Positions 32,675 through 41,002 of a stretch of DNA of 64,000 nucleotides are shown here, in pieces. Source of the DNA: Sorangium cellulosum. Its GTDB lineage: Bacteria > Myxococcota_A > Polyangia > Polyangiales > Polyangiaceae. The first letter of the stretch is position 1, and every line of letters begins with the position of its first letter. Both the position numbers and the translations under genes were made by a program. The notes under the pieces are model-generated. The model saw nothing but the letters and a program-made list of their open reading frames with translations, did not search any database and was not told the origin of the DNA. The stretch lies in contig NZ_CP012670.1 in the NCBI RefSeq assembly GCF_004135735.1, positions 7,456,501 to 7,520,500 on the forward strand, given 5' to 3'.

Positions 32675-34432
32675 ATGCGCACCATTCGCTTGCTTGGCTA
32701 CATCTCCGCTTCATTCGCATTCAGCTTGCTGGCATGCGCCGTTGAGCCCCTCGAGGACGAGGAGCTCGATCTCCTGGACTCTGCGCTGACAAGCCAGGAC
32801 GGCAGCATGTCGGCGGAGATCACATTTCAGTCGCAGTGGCAGGATGGCTACTGCGCGGACGTGACGATCAAGAACGAGGACGAGGAGCAGACCAGCAGGT
32901 GGCGTGTGGTGATCGGCCTCAACGGCTCGACGGTGACCAACGCCTGGAACGCGACCCTCACGGCGTCGAACGGGCAGATCTCCGCCACGAACAAGGACTA
33001 CAACGGAACGCTGGGGCCGAGGGGCTCGACGAAATGGGGGTTCTGCGCGAACGGCAATGGCAGGCCCTCGCTCGTGTCGGTCGGCGGCAGCGGAAACTCG
33101 GGCAGCTCCTCGTCGTCGAGCAGCAGCTCCAGCTCGTCCTCGAGCAGCAGCTCCAGCTCGTCCTCGAGCAGCAGCTCGGGGGTGGGCGGCAGCGGCGGCT
33201 CCGGCGGCAGCGGCGGGAGCTCGGGCTCGGGAGGCAGCGGGGGAACCGGCGGGGGTGGAGGCGGCGGCGGCGCTGGCCCCGTCGAGGACAGCGGCGCGAG
33301 CTGCCCCAGGCCGAGCTTGCCTGCCGCGTCGGCGCTCTCGGCCTACGAGGCGCACCACGATCCGTTCCTGATGCTGAGCGGCTCGCGCATCACGAAGAAG
33401 TCGGACTGGGCGTGCCGGCGCGCGGAGATCAAGGCGCAGGTCGAGGAGTACGAGTCCGGACCGAAGCCCCCGGTGTCGATGGACGATGTCACGGCGCAGT
33501 TCTCGGGGAACAGGCTGACGGTCAACGTCAAGAGAGGCTCGAACAGCGCCTCCTTCTCCGTGAACATCAGCCGGCCCGCCGGGGCGCCTTCAGGTGCGAT
33601 CCCGCTCCTCATCGGCATCAGCGGCAGCAACCTGGACAACAGCGTATTCAGCCAGAACGGCGTCGCGACGGCCACCTTCGACAACAACGGGATGGGCGCC
33701 CAGGGCGGGCTCAACACGCGTGGACAGGGGACGTTCTACAACCTCTACGGCAAGGATCACCCGGCCAGCTCGATGATCGCGTGGGCCTGGGGCGTGAGCC
33801 GGATCATCGACGCCCTGGAGAAGACCCCGCAGGCCAACATCGACCCGAGGCGCATCGCCGTGACGGGCTGCTCGCGGAACGGCAAGGGCGCGCTCATGGC
33901 AGGCGCGTTCGACGAGCGGATCGTGCTGACGATCCCCCAGGAATCGGGGGCCGGCGGCTCCGCGAGCTGGCGCGTGTCGCAGGCGGGCAGGAACGCCGGG
34001 GAGAACGTGCAGACCCTGTCCAACGCGGCCAACGAGCAGCCCTGGTTCCGCGCGAACTTCGGCGCGAACTTCGGCAACCGGGTGAACAACCTCCCCTTCG
34101 ACCATCACATGGTCATGGGCCTCGTCGCCCCGCGCGCGCTGCTCGTCCTCGACAACAAGATCGACTGGCTCGGCATCGACAGCACCTTCACGGCCGGGTC
34201 CATCGCCCACGCGATCTGGGAGGGGCTCGGGGTGCCCGACAAGATGGGCTACTGGCAGCTCGGCGGCCACATGCACTGCCAGTTCCCCTCGCAGCAGCGG
34301 GCGATCCTCGATGCGTACGTGAAGAAGTTCCTCGTCGGAGGCGGCACCGCCGACACCAACGTGCTCCGGGGCGAGGGGGCGAGGGCCGACCTGAACCGGT
34401 GGATGAAGTGGACCGCGCCGAGGCTCCAGTGA
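32675..34432 (+). CDS. CBM2-like plus glucuronoyl esterase (CE15) lipoprotein
   Basis: 585 residues from ATG 32675. Signal and lipobox at SLLAC (Cys21). Next a CBM2-type cellulose-binding domain (about 45-130: ITFQSQWQDGYCADVTIKN, WRVVIGLNG, NAWNATL, KWGFCANGNG), a run of about 25 Ser, a Gly-rich stretch, then CE15 (about 215-585). Catalytic motifs: GCSRNGKGA with Ser400, PQESGAGG with Glu423, and GHMHCQF with the His. It should cleave lignin-glucuronoxylan esters while held on plant cell wall. This copy keeps the canonical Arg after Ser400, unlike the CE15 at 23874. Signs of cellulose/xylan use by the host. Confidence 0.88.
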   Translation: MRTIRLLGYISASFAFSLLACAVEPLEDEELDLLDSALTSQDGSMSAEITFQSQWQDGYCADVTIKNEDEEQTSRWRVVIGLNGSTVTNAWNATLTASNGQISATNKDYNGTLGPRGSTKWGFCANGNGRPSLVSVGGSGNSGSSSSSSSSSSSSSSSSSSSSSSSSSGVGGSGGSGGSGGSSGSGGSGGTGGGGGGGGAGPVEDSGASCPRPSLPAASALSAYEAHHDPFLMLSGSRITKKSDWACRRAEIKAQVEEYESGPKPPVSMDDVTAQFSGNRLTVNVKRGSNSASFSVNISRPAGAPSGAIPLLIGISGSNLDNSVFSQNGVATATFDNNGMGAQGGLNTRGQGTFYNLYGKDHPASSMIAWAWGVSRIIDALEKTPQANIDPRRIAVTGCSRNGKGALMAGAFDERIVLTIPQESGAGGSASWRVSQAGRNAGENVQTLSNAANEQPWFRANFGANFGNRVNNLPFDHHMVMGLVAPRALLVLDNKIDWLGIDSTFTAGSIAHAIWEGLGVPDKMGYWQLGGHMHCQFPSQQRAILDAYVKKFLVGGGTADTNVLRGEGARADLNRWMKWTAPRLQ

Positions 34433-34867
34433 GACCGATCCCGGCGCGGGACCGCCCGGCCCCGACGCCGTCGCCTGAGGTCGGCGACAAGGCAGGTTCG
34501 TCCTCGGCGGAGCAGGGAGAGCGCGATCCCGAGAGGCACCTCCAGCGCCCGCGCCATCCCGCTCACCTGCTCCGCCCTCTCCGCACTCTCCGCCCCGGAC
34601 GAGCACGTTCCGCTCGTGGGGCCTCGCAGTCAGCGCGGATCCAGTGAAGCGCGATGGGCTGGCCCCATCGCCACGCCGCAGGAATTCCGGCTGCGGCTGG
34701 AGGATCTCGGCTACCATCGGATCACCGAGGAACAGAAGGAGGGAGCGGCGATCGACGTCATCGCATTGTTCCAGCGCGATCGGCGGGCGCGAGCCCACGG
34801 GGGATCCTGGACGACAGGACGCGCGCGCAGGGGGACCGCGCACGAGCATCGAGGGAGGGGAGGACGG

Positions 34868-36229
34868 ATGGCAGCGCGCAGCGTGGTGTGCACTCTGATC
34901 AACAAGACGGGCGAGCCGTTGTCGCTCGCAGACACCCGGCTCGACCACGGCATCTTCACCCCGGGGGAGACGCCACCGGCGACCTGCAATGGAGCCGCGT
35001 CGTGGTCGGGGGAATCCGATGGACTCATGACAGGGACCGAGGGTCGCGTCACCTACAAGGGGCCGAGCGGCGCCGTGACGCTCCACTGGAACAACCCGTT
35101 CGTCGGCGACAACGACTACGGCGCGACCCCGGCGGGCGACTACGTCATCGAGGAGTTTCAGGGCCCCGAGGCGGGGAGCAACGTGAGCGCCACCTGCGTG
35201 GTGGGCCGGAAATGCAGGCCAGACCTGACCGGGCCGAAGGCGACGGACGAGCCCGCGCAGGCGCCGCCGGCCCCGCCGGCGAGGCCGGCCGCCGCTGCGC
35301 CCGAGGCGCCGGGCAAGGACAGCCATGCGCCGAAGCTCGGGGGCCAGCTCACGGTCATCACCCGGAAGGACTGGCTGGTCGACATCGCCTGGCAGGCCGT
35401 CAACTGCATCGAGTGGAGCCCGCTCATCCTCGAGATCACCGAGAACCGGCACGGCAGCCAGAGCGGCGCTGAATGCCCGGGGACGCTGCCCGCCTTCCCG
35501 GGCGTCAAGGAGGGTGGGAGGTGCAGGCGATCGCACGACGCCCTGGCGAGGACCCGGGTCGAGCGAGAGGCGTCCTGCGACGCCGAGGCGAAGCGCCTGA
35601 GGGCCGCGGGGATGGAGCCCTCCGCCGCGGAGCAGGAGGCGCGAAAGAAGCACCCGTTGCTCTACAACGATTTCTATAGCTGGTGCGGCGATCTCGTGAC
35701 CTGGGTGTTCTGGAAGGCATGGGCGCTGCGAGGGAGCCCGGAGGACAAGATCACGAAGACGGAGCTCGGAAAGTTCCTCAACCGGGAGGCCCTCAACGGA
35801 GCGTGGCAGCCCGGGAAGAACCTGAGCATGGTCGAGGCCTACGCGAAGGAGGCTTTCACCGGCCTCCTCGTGTGGCACCCTCCTGGCGATGGCTACTTGC
35901 CGCGCCCAGGGGATATCTTCATGGCCAACCGCGCGGCCGGGGGACATATCGCCATCGTGGCCGATTACGAGCGCGAGCCTCCCGGCGCGCAGCCGGAGCG
36001 GGGCGCCGACCTGTTCACGACGATCGACGGAAAGTCGTTCGATCTCGACAGGGAGCGCGGCTGGCTCCCCTCGCTGGAGAAGCTCAGGAAGGAGGGGCAC
36101 GCGATCGAGCTCCCCGCGGGGAAGTGGCAGGGCGTCGCCCAGACGAGGCGCCGGAGCAACGACAAGAAGGATCCGCTGCGCGGCTTCATCGACACCTCGA
36201 AGCTCCGTGAGGTCCTCGGCTATCGGTGA
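34868..36229 (+). CDS. aegerolysin-like plus CHAP-type amidase fusion
   Basis: 453 residues from ATG 34868 (GAGGGGAGGA upstream); the longer frame to 34616 lacks protein character. The N-terminal about 110 residues resemble the aegerolysin/ET79 fold: VVCTLINKTGEPL, SWSGESDGLMTGTEGRVTY, WNNPFVGDNDYG. A Pro/Ala linker follows (about 125-155). The C-terminal part has a CHAP-like pair, FYSWCGDLVTWVFWKAW (Cys) and AAGGHIAIVADYE (His), with RPGDIF before the His. CHAP enzymes cut peptidoglycan cross-links; aegerolysins bind membrane lipids. No signal peptide is visible, so export would be by another route. A combined membrane-binding and wall-cutting toxin is inferred. Confidence 0.65.
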   Translation: MAARSVVCTLINKTGEPLSLADTRLDHGIFTPGETPPATCNGAASWSGESDGLMTGTEGRVTYKGPSGAVTLHWNNPFVGDNDYGATPAGDYVIEEFQGPEAGSNVSATCVVGRKCRPDLTGPKATDEPAQAPPAPPARPAAAAPEAPGKDSHAPKLGGQLTVITRKDWLVDIAWQAVNCIEWSPLILEITENRHGSQSGAECPGTLPAFPGVKEGGRCRRSHDALARTRVEREASCDAEAKRLRAAGMEPSAAEQEARKKHPLLYNDFYSWCGDLVTWVFWKAWALRGSPEDKITKTELGKFLNREALNGAWQPGKNLSMVEAYAKEAFTGLLVWHPPGDGYLPRPGDIFMANRAAGGHIAIVADYEREPPGAQPERGADLFTTIDGKSFDLDRERGWLPSLEKLRKEGHAIELPAGKWQGVAQTRRRSNDKKDPLRGFIDTSKLREVLGYR

Positions 36230-36471
36230 TCGCGAGCGACCTCGCCCCGCGGCGGGCGCGCCGCCGTCCCGCGGGGGCGCAGGATCGCCCGGACGAGGCG
36301 CCGCGCCCGCGTGCCCGGGCCGCGCGGCGTCGCGGGCTGGCCGGGCCGCGCGGGACGAGCTCCCACGGGTCCTGGCGCGAGGGCGGCCCTTTGACGCGTG
36401 AAACCGTCGTTGATATAGCGGCGCGCCAGGGCAGTCTCCGGCGTTTCACACGAGCAACTGGGAGAGAACCG

Positions 36472-37833
36472 ATGGCCAGTCTACAGAGATCTCGCGGGGT
36501 CACCGCAAGGCGCCGTGACGCCTCGTGCTCCTTGCGCAAGCTGCCAGAGAGGAGGCTCGGCCGACGACCACGAGCTCTCTTCCTCGCCGCGGTGCTCGCG
36601 CTCGTCACCGGCGGATCGGGGCGAAAGGCGCTGGCCGCAGATCAGGCGCCTGGCGGGTCCGGTCGATGGGTCGCCACATGGCACGCCAGCCCGACGCCGG
36701 GCGGCACGTTCAACGCGCAAGATTGCCCGTCGGACGTCGGTCTGGCCGGCCAGACGGTCCGGAATATCGTCCGCGTGAGCGCCGGCGGCGGCGAGGTGCG
36801 CGCGCGGATCTCCAACGCCGGCGGCAGCGAGCCTCTCAAGGTGGGCTCGGCGTCGATCGCGCTCTCGACGGGCGGAGCGGCCACGGGCGCCCCGCAGCCG
36901 CTGCGCTTCGGGGGCCAGACCTCGATCGTCATCGCCGCGGGCGGCGAGGCGGTGAGCGACCCCGTGCCCCTGAAGGTGCAGCCCCTGCAGACGCTGGCGG
37001 TGAGCCTCTACCTGCCGGGCAAGACCGGGCCGGCCACGCAGCACTATTTCGCGGCACAGGACAGCTTCCTCGCCTCGGGCGACCAGACCAGGGCCGGCGC
37101 CGCGAAGAGCTTCACGCGGAAGATCTCGTGCTGGATGTTCCTGTCGGGCGTCGACGTCAAGGCCGCGCCGAACGTCGTTGGCACCCTGATCACCCTCGGC
37201 GACTCCATCACCGATGGATACCTCTCGACCAAGAACACCAACCGTCGCTACCCCGATGTCCTCGCCCAGCGCCTGGCCAGCCGGAAGGGCCCGACCCTCG
37301 CCGTGACCAACGCCGGGATCATCGGGAACGAGCTGCTCACCGTCCGTCCCCAGCTCCAGTTCGGTTATCCCGTCCCGGCCCGCCTCGCGCGCGACGTGCT
37401 GACCCAGCCCGGCGCGCGCGCCGTCATCCTGCTGGCGGGCATCAACGACATCGGCGATCGTTCCGCCAGGGCCGCGGATCTGATCCCGGTCTATCGCCAG
37501 ATCATCCAGTCGGCCCGCGCCGCCGGGTTGAAGATCTATGGCGGCACCCTGGTGCCGTTCGCCGGCTCCACCGGGACCTACAAGGGAGACTACGGGACGG
37601 CCAGAGGCGAGCAGGAGCGGCAGAAGCTGAACACCTGGATCCGCACCAGCGGGGCCTTCGACGGGGTGATCGACTTCGACAAGGCGGTGCGAGACCCGTC
37701 CAATCCGAGCCGCCTGCTCCCGGCCTACGACGCGGATCACCTGCACCCGAACGACGCCGGGTATCAGGCGATGGCGAACGCGGTGGACCTGGACGCGATC
37801 CTCGGCGAGATCGTCAAGGGCAGCGCTCCGTGA
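36472..37833 (+). CDS. secreted SGNH/GDSL-family hydrolase
   Basis: 453 residues from ATG 36472 with GGAGAG upstream. An N-terminal signal (RALFLAAVLALVTGGSGRKALA) leads into a beta-rich region (65-230, WVATWHASPTPGG), then the SGNH core: block I TLGDSITDGY (Ser), block II with Gly-Asn in GIIGNELL, block III AGINDIG, and block V DADHLHPNDAGY (Asp/His). This layout matches secreted esterases that act on polysaccharides or rhamnogalacturonan. Exact substrate unknown. Confidence 0.85.
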   Translation: MASLQRSRGVTARRRDASCSLRKLPERRLGRRPRALFLAAVLALVTGGSGRKALAADQAPGGSGRWVATWHASPTPGGTFNAQDCPSDVGLAGQTVRNIVRVSAGGGEVRARISNAGGSEPLKVGSASIALSTGGAATGAPQPLRFGGQTSIVIAAGGEAVSDPVPLKVQPLQTLAVSLYLPGKTGPATQHYFAAQDSFLASGDQTRAGAAKSFTRKISCWMFLSGVDVKAAPNVVGTLITLGDSITDGYLSTKNTNRRYPDVLAQRLASRKGPTLAVTNAGIIGNELLTVRPQLQFGYPVPARLARDVLTQPGARAVILLAGINDIGDRSARAADLIPVYRQIIQSARAAGLKIYGGTLVPFAGSTGTYKGDYGTARGEQERQKLNTWIRTSGAFDGVIDFDKAVRDPSNPSRLLPAYDADHLHPNDAGYQAMANAVDLDAILGEIVKGSAP

Positions 37834-38007
37834 CCTCTCCCGTCCCGGCGCCGCCGGTGGCCGCTCGCGCGCGCGGCACCGCGCAGCGCCCCGGCGAGCG
37901 GCCGCAGCGCCCCGGGACGCCCGCGCGCCCCCGGGCTTGTCCGGAGGGCCGGCGCGGCGTATAGCCCCCGCCGGCGCCGCTTCCCCGGGCGGCGATCCCG
38001 TCGACCC

Positions 38008-39447
38008 GTGCAGCCGTCCCCCGAGAGCCTCGAGCGTGAGCGCGTCCTCGCGTTGCTCCAGCGCCACGGCTGGAACGCGACCTCGTTCCAGACCCTCGAG
38101 TCCGACTTCCGCTACTGGTTCCACGGCGACGACGCCTGCGTGGCCTACGTGGACACCGGCGCGGCGTGGGTCGCCGCCGGCGCCCCGCTCGCGCCGGCCG
38201 AGCGCCTCGCGGACACCGCGCGGGCGTTCGTGGAGGCGGCCGCGGCCCAGGGGCGGCGCGCGTGCTTCTTCGGCACGGAGGCGCGGTTCTCCCGCCAGTA
38301 CCGGTGCGCCACCCTGCTGATCGGCGAGCAGCCGGTGTGGGATCCGTCGCGCTGGGCCGACGTCCTGCGGTCCAGCCGCAGCCTGCGCGAGCAGCTCCGC
38401 CGCGCCCGCGCCAAGGGCGTGATCGCGCGCGCGGTGAGCCCCGCCGAGCTCGAGGACGCGTCCGGGCCGCTGCGGCAGAAGGTCGAGGGCGTCATCGCCC
38501 GGTGGGCGTCCTCGCGGCCCATGGCGCTCATGGGCTTCCTCGTGCAGCTCGAGCCGTTCTCGTTCCCCCGGGAGCGCCGCTACTTCGTGGCGGAGGCCGG
38601 CGGCGCCGTGGTCGGCTTCCTCTCGGCCGTGCCCGTGTACGCGCGGCGCGGCCTCTTCCTCGAGGACCTCCTGCGCGATCCCGCCGCCCCGAACGGCACC
38701 GCGGAGCTGCTCGTGGATCAGGCGATGCGCACCGCCGCGGCCGAGGGGTGCGCCTACGTCACGCTCGGCCTCGCCCCGCTCGCCGGCCCCGTCGCCAGCG
38801 GATTGCGCGCGGCGCGCCGGCTGGGCGCTCGCCTCTACGATTTCCGGGGGCTCTACGCGTTCAAGGCGAAGCTGCGGCCCGGACGATGGGAGCCGATCGA
38901 CCTCGCGGTGCCGCCCGGCGGACACGGCCTCCTGGCCATCCACGACGTGCTCGCGGCGTTCGCGCGCGGCGGCCTCCTCCGCTTCGGCGTCGCGACGCTG
39001 CTGCGCGGGCCGGCCGTGGTCTTCGAGCTGCTCGGCGTCCTGCTCGTCCCGTGGACGGCGCTGCTCGCGCTCGCGCCCGCGGCGCGGTGGTTCCCCTCGC
39101 CCGCCGTGAAATGGGCCTGGGTGGCGTTCGACGTGGGCCTCGCGCTGGCCATGCTGCGGCTGAGCCGGCGGCCGAGCCCGTCGCTCTTGCTGCTCCTGGC
39201 CACCCTCGTGACCTGCGACGCGGCGCTGACGCTGCTCCAGGCCGTGCTGTTCAACGCGCCGCGGGTGCGCGGCGCGCTCGACGCCGCGATCGTGGCGGTG
39301 GCGGTCGCGGCGCCCACGGTCGCGGCGCTCCTGCTCTGGAGCGCCCGCCTGCACGCGCCCGCGCGGCGCGCGCGGGCCGACGGCGCCCGGGGCGGCCGGC
39401 GCGTCAGCCCGTCGCGCGGTGCCGCCGCTTCTCGTACGTCCCCATGA
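38008..39447 (+). CDS. DUF2156 (lysyltransferase-like) membrane protein
   Basis: 479 residues from GTG 38008. The N-terminal about 300 residues form a GNAT-type fold like the C-terminal domain of MprF phosphatidylglycerol lysyltransferases (YWFHGDDACVAYVDTGAAWV, ALMGFLVQLEPFSF, YFVAEAGGAVVGFL, AEGCAYVTLGLAPLA). Several membrane helices follow (345-450). MprF has the reverse order, so this is a different architecture. It may modify lipids or another amine acceptor at the membrane. The last 44 bp overlap the end of the convergent YbhB gene. Confidence 0.7.
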   Translation: MQPSPESLERERVLALLQRHGWNATSFQTLESDFRYWFHGDDACVAYVDTGAAWVAAGAPLAPAERLADTARAFVEAAAAQGRRACFFGTEARFSRQYRCATLLIGEQPVWDPSRWADVLRSSRSLREQLRRARAKGVIARAVSPAELEDASGPLRQKVEGVIARWASSRPMALMGFLVQLEPFSFPRERRYFVAEAGGAVVGFLSAVPVYARRGLFLEDLLRDPAAPNGTAELLVDQAMRTAAAEGCAYVTLGLAPLAGPVASGLRAARRLGARLYDFRGLYAFKAKLRPGRWEPIDLAVPPGGHGLLAIHDVLAAFARGGLLRFGVATLLRGPAVVFELLGVLLVPWTALLALAPAARWFPSPAVKWAWVAFDVGLALAMLRLSRRPSPSLLLLLATLVTCDAALTLLQAVLFNAPRVRGALDAAIVAVAVAAPTVAALLLWSARLHAPARRARADGARGGRRVSPSRGAAASRTSP

Positions 39448-39898
39448 GCTCGGCCTCGCCGAGCACGTGGCCGTCCATCGCCCGCTGCACGTCGGCCTTC
39501 GTGGCCCCCGGGGTCAGGGACCGGAGCTCCGTATCGAGCGCGTAGAGCCGGAAGAAGTAGCGGTGCCGGCCGATGGGCGGCGCGGGGCCGCCCCAGGCGC
39601 GCTTGCCCCAGTCGTTGCTCCCGACGCGCGTGCCCTGCGGCAGATCGGCCCCCCGCGCGCCCTCCTCGAGCGAGCGCGCGGACGGGGGGATGTCGTAGAG
39701 GACCCAGTGGACCCACGTGCGCTGCGGGCGCGCGGGATCCGGCGCGTCGGGATCTTCCACGATCAAGGCCAGGCTCTTCACGTCCCCCGTGACGCCGGTC
39801 CACTCGAGCGGGGGAGAGACATCGTTTCCGTCGTCCGTGTACCGGACCGGGATCTCGTGGCCGTGAGCGAATGCAGGCGAGATCAACGTCAGCGCCAT
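39404..39898 (-). CDS. YbhB/YbcL family (PEBP, Raf kinase inhibitor-like) protein
   Basis: 164 residues from ATG 39898. Shows the bacterial PEBP signature: DVSPPLEWTGVTGDVKSLALI, DPDAP, WVHWVLYDIP, GSNDWGKRAWGGPAPPIGRHRYFFRLYALD. Binds small anionic or phospholipid-like ligands; cellular role unknown. Overlaps the 3' end of the upstream opposite gene. Confidence 0.9.
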   Translation of the reverse strand: MALTLISPAFAHGHEIPVRYTDDGNDVSPPLEWTGVTGDVKSLALIVEDPDAPDPARPQRTWVHWVLYDIPPSARSLEEGARGADLPQGTRVGSNDWGKRAWGGPAPPIGRHRYFFRLYALDTELRSLTPGATKADVQRAMDGHVLGEAELMGTYEKRRHRATG

Positions 39899-40022
39899 GG
39901 CGGCCTCCGTGCCGGGGTTCGTCCTCGGGACCCTCCCTGGTGCCCGGGGCGCGCTCCAGCAAGCGAGGGTGCCGCGGGCATCGCCGCGCACCGCCGGGCG
40001 GAGGCGCTGCGCCGAGGCGCGG

Positions 40023-40892
40023 CTACCCGCCCCGCCGCTTCGCCAGCTCCGCTTCGAGCGCGCGCAGCCGCTCCTCCGCCGCCAGCGCCCGCTGATCTGC
40101 GGCTCGCTTCGCGTCCTCCGCGGCGGCGGCCCGCGCGTCGGCCGCCCGCTTCGCCTCCTCGGCCGCCCGTGTCGCCTCCTCGGCCGCCCGCTTCGCCTCC
40201 TCGGTCGTCGGCACGAGGTTCACTCCCGCCGCGTCGCGCGCGATCCGCAGCCGCACCGCGCCCCGCTCCCGGCGTACCACCAGGAATGCGTCGATCTCCT
40301 CGCTCCGCGCCGGGCCGTCGCCGCGGTAAACGCGCACGAACGCCCCGTCAGCGTCCCGACGATAGACCTGCAGCGGCACCCGCACGCCGCGCCGCTCGGG
40401 GCCGAGCGCCGCCTCGGGATCGAAGATCACGAGCTCCCGCACCCCGAGCTGCGCGTACTTCGGCGGGTTCTCCTCGTAGTCCTTCTTCCAGTCGTCGGAC
40501 ACGATCTCGACCGCCCAGCGCGGCGGCCGGTGGCCGGGCAGCCACGTCTGCCACATCTTCGGCCGCGGCGGCGGCGGCGGATCCTCGAGCAGGTAGACGT
40601 CCGGCGAGACCCGGACGAGCGGCTCCCCCCGGACCCAGGCGAAGAAGTGATCGCCCCCGCAGTACAGCGTCGTGATGCCGCGCTCCGCGAGGAGCTCGCT
40701 CAGGCAGGACAGGAGGATGCGGATGATCTCGCCCTGCTCGACGCTCTCCCCCATGTCGTCCTCGTCCGTCAGGTACCAGGCCGACCAGTCGACCGGCGCG
40801 CCCACCTCCTCGGGCGCTGGATCGTGGACGACGAACGCTCCTGGCCTCCGGCCGCGCCGTACAGGACTTGCTACGCCGCTCGGCTGCATCAT
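40023..40892 (-). CDS. Uma2-family (PD-(D/E)xK fold) protein with coiled-coil tail
   Basis: 289 residues; ATG 40892 and 40889 are adjacent candidates behind CGGGGA, and 40910 is less likely. The core shows RVSPDVYLLEDP (Asp) and AVEIVSDDWKKDY (Glu...Lys), the active-site pattern of Uma2/DUF820 endonuclease-like proteins. The last about 75 residues are a long Ala/Glu/Arg coiled coil (AAEEATRAAEEAKRAAD). Such genes are numerous in cyanobacteria and myxobacteria; function unproven. Confidence 0.85.
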   Translation of the reverse strand: MMQPSGVASPVRRGRRPGAFVVHDPAPEEVGAPVDWSAWYLTDEDDMGESVEQGEIIRILLSCLSELLAERGITTLYCGGDHFFAWVRGEPLVRVSPDVYLLEDPPPPPRPKMWQTWLPGHRPPRWAVEIVSDDWKKDYEENPPKYAQLGVRELVIFDPEAALGPERRGVRVPLQVYRRDADGAFVRVYRGDGPARSEEIDAFLVVRRERGAVRLRIARDAAGVNLVPTTEEAKRAAEEATRAAEEAKRAADARAAAAEDAKRAADQRALAAEERLRALEAELAKRRGG

Positions 40893-41002
40893 TCCCCGAG
40901 CATACCCCACCCCGGCGCAACGCGACAGCAGCCCCCGGCCCGGCCCGGGGCCCCCCGGACGCGACCCCCCCGGGGCCCGCGCCCCGCAGGCTCAGGCGCC
41001 CG

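Noticed and set aside
33105..33178. CRISPR-like repeats or a minisatellite locus
   Set aside because: The short repeats lie in frame and encode the poly-Ser linker of the CE15 protein.
36481..39354. 957-residue minus-strand frame
   Set aside because: Antisense shadow of the SGNH hydrolase and DUF2156 genes.
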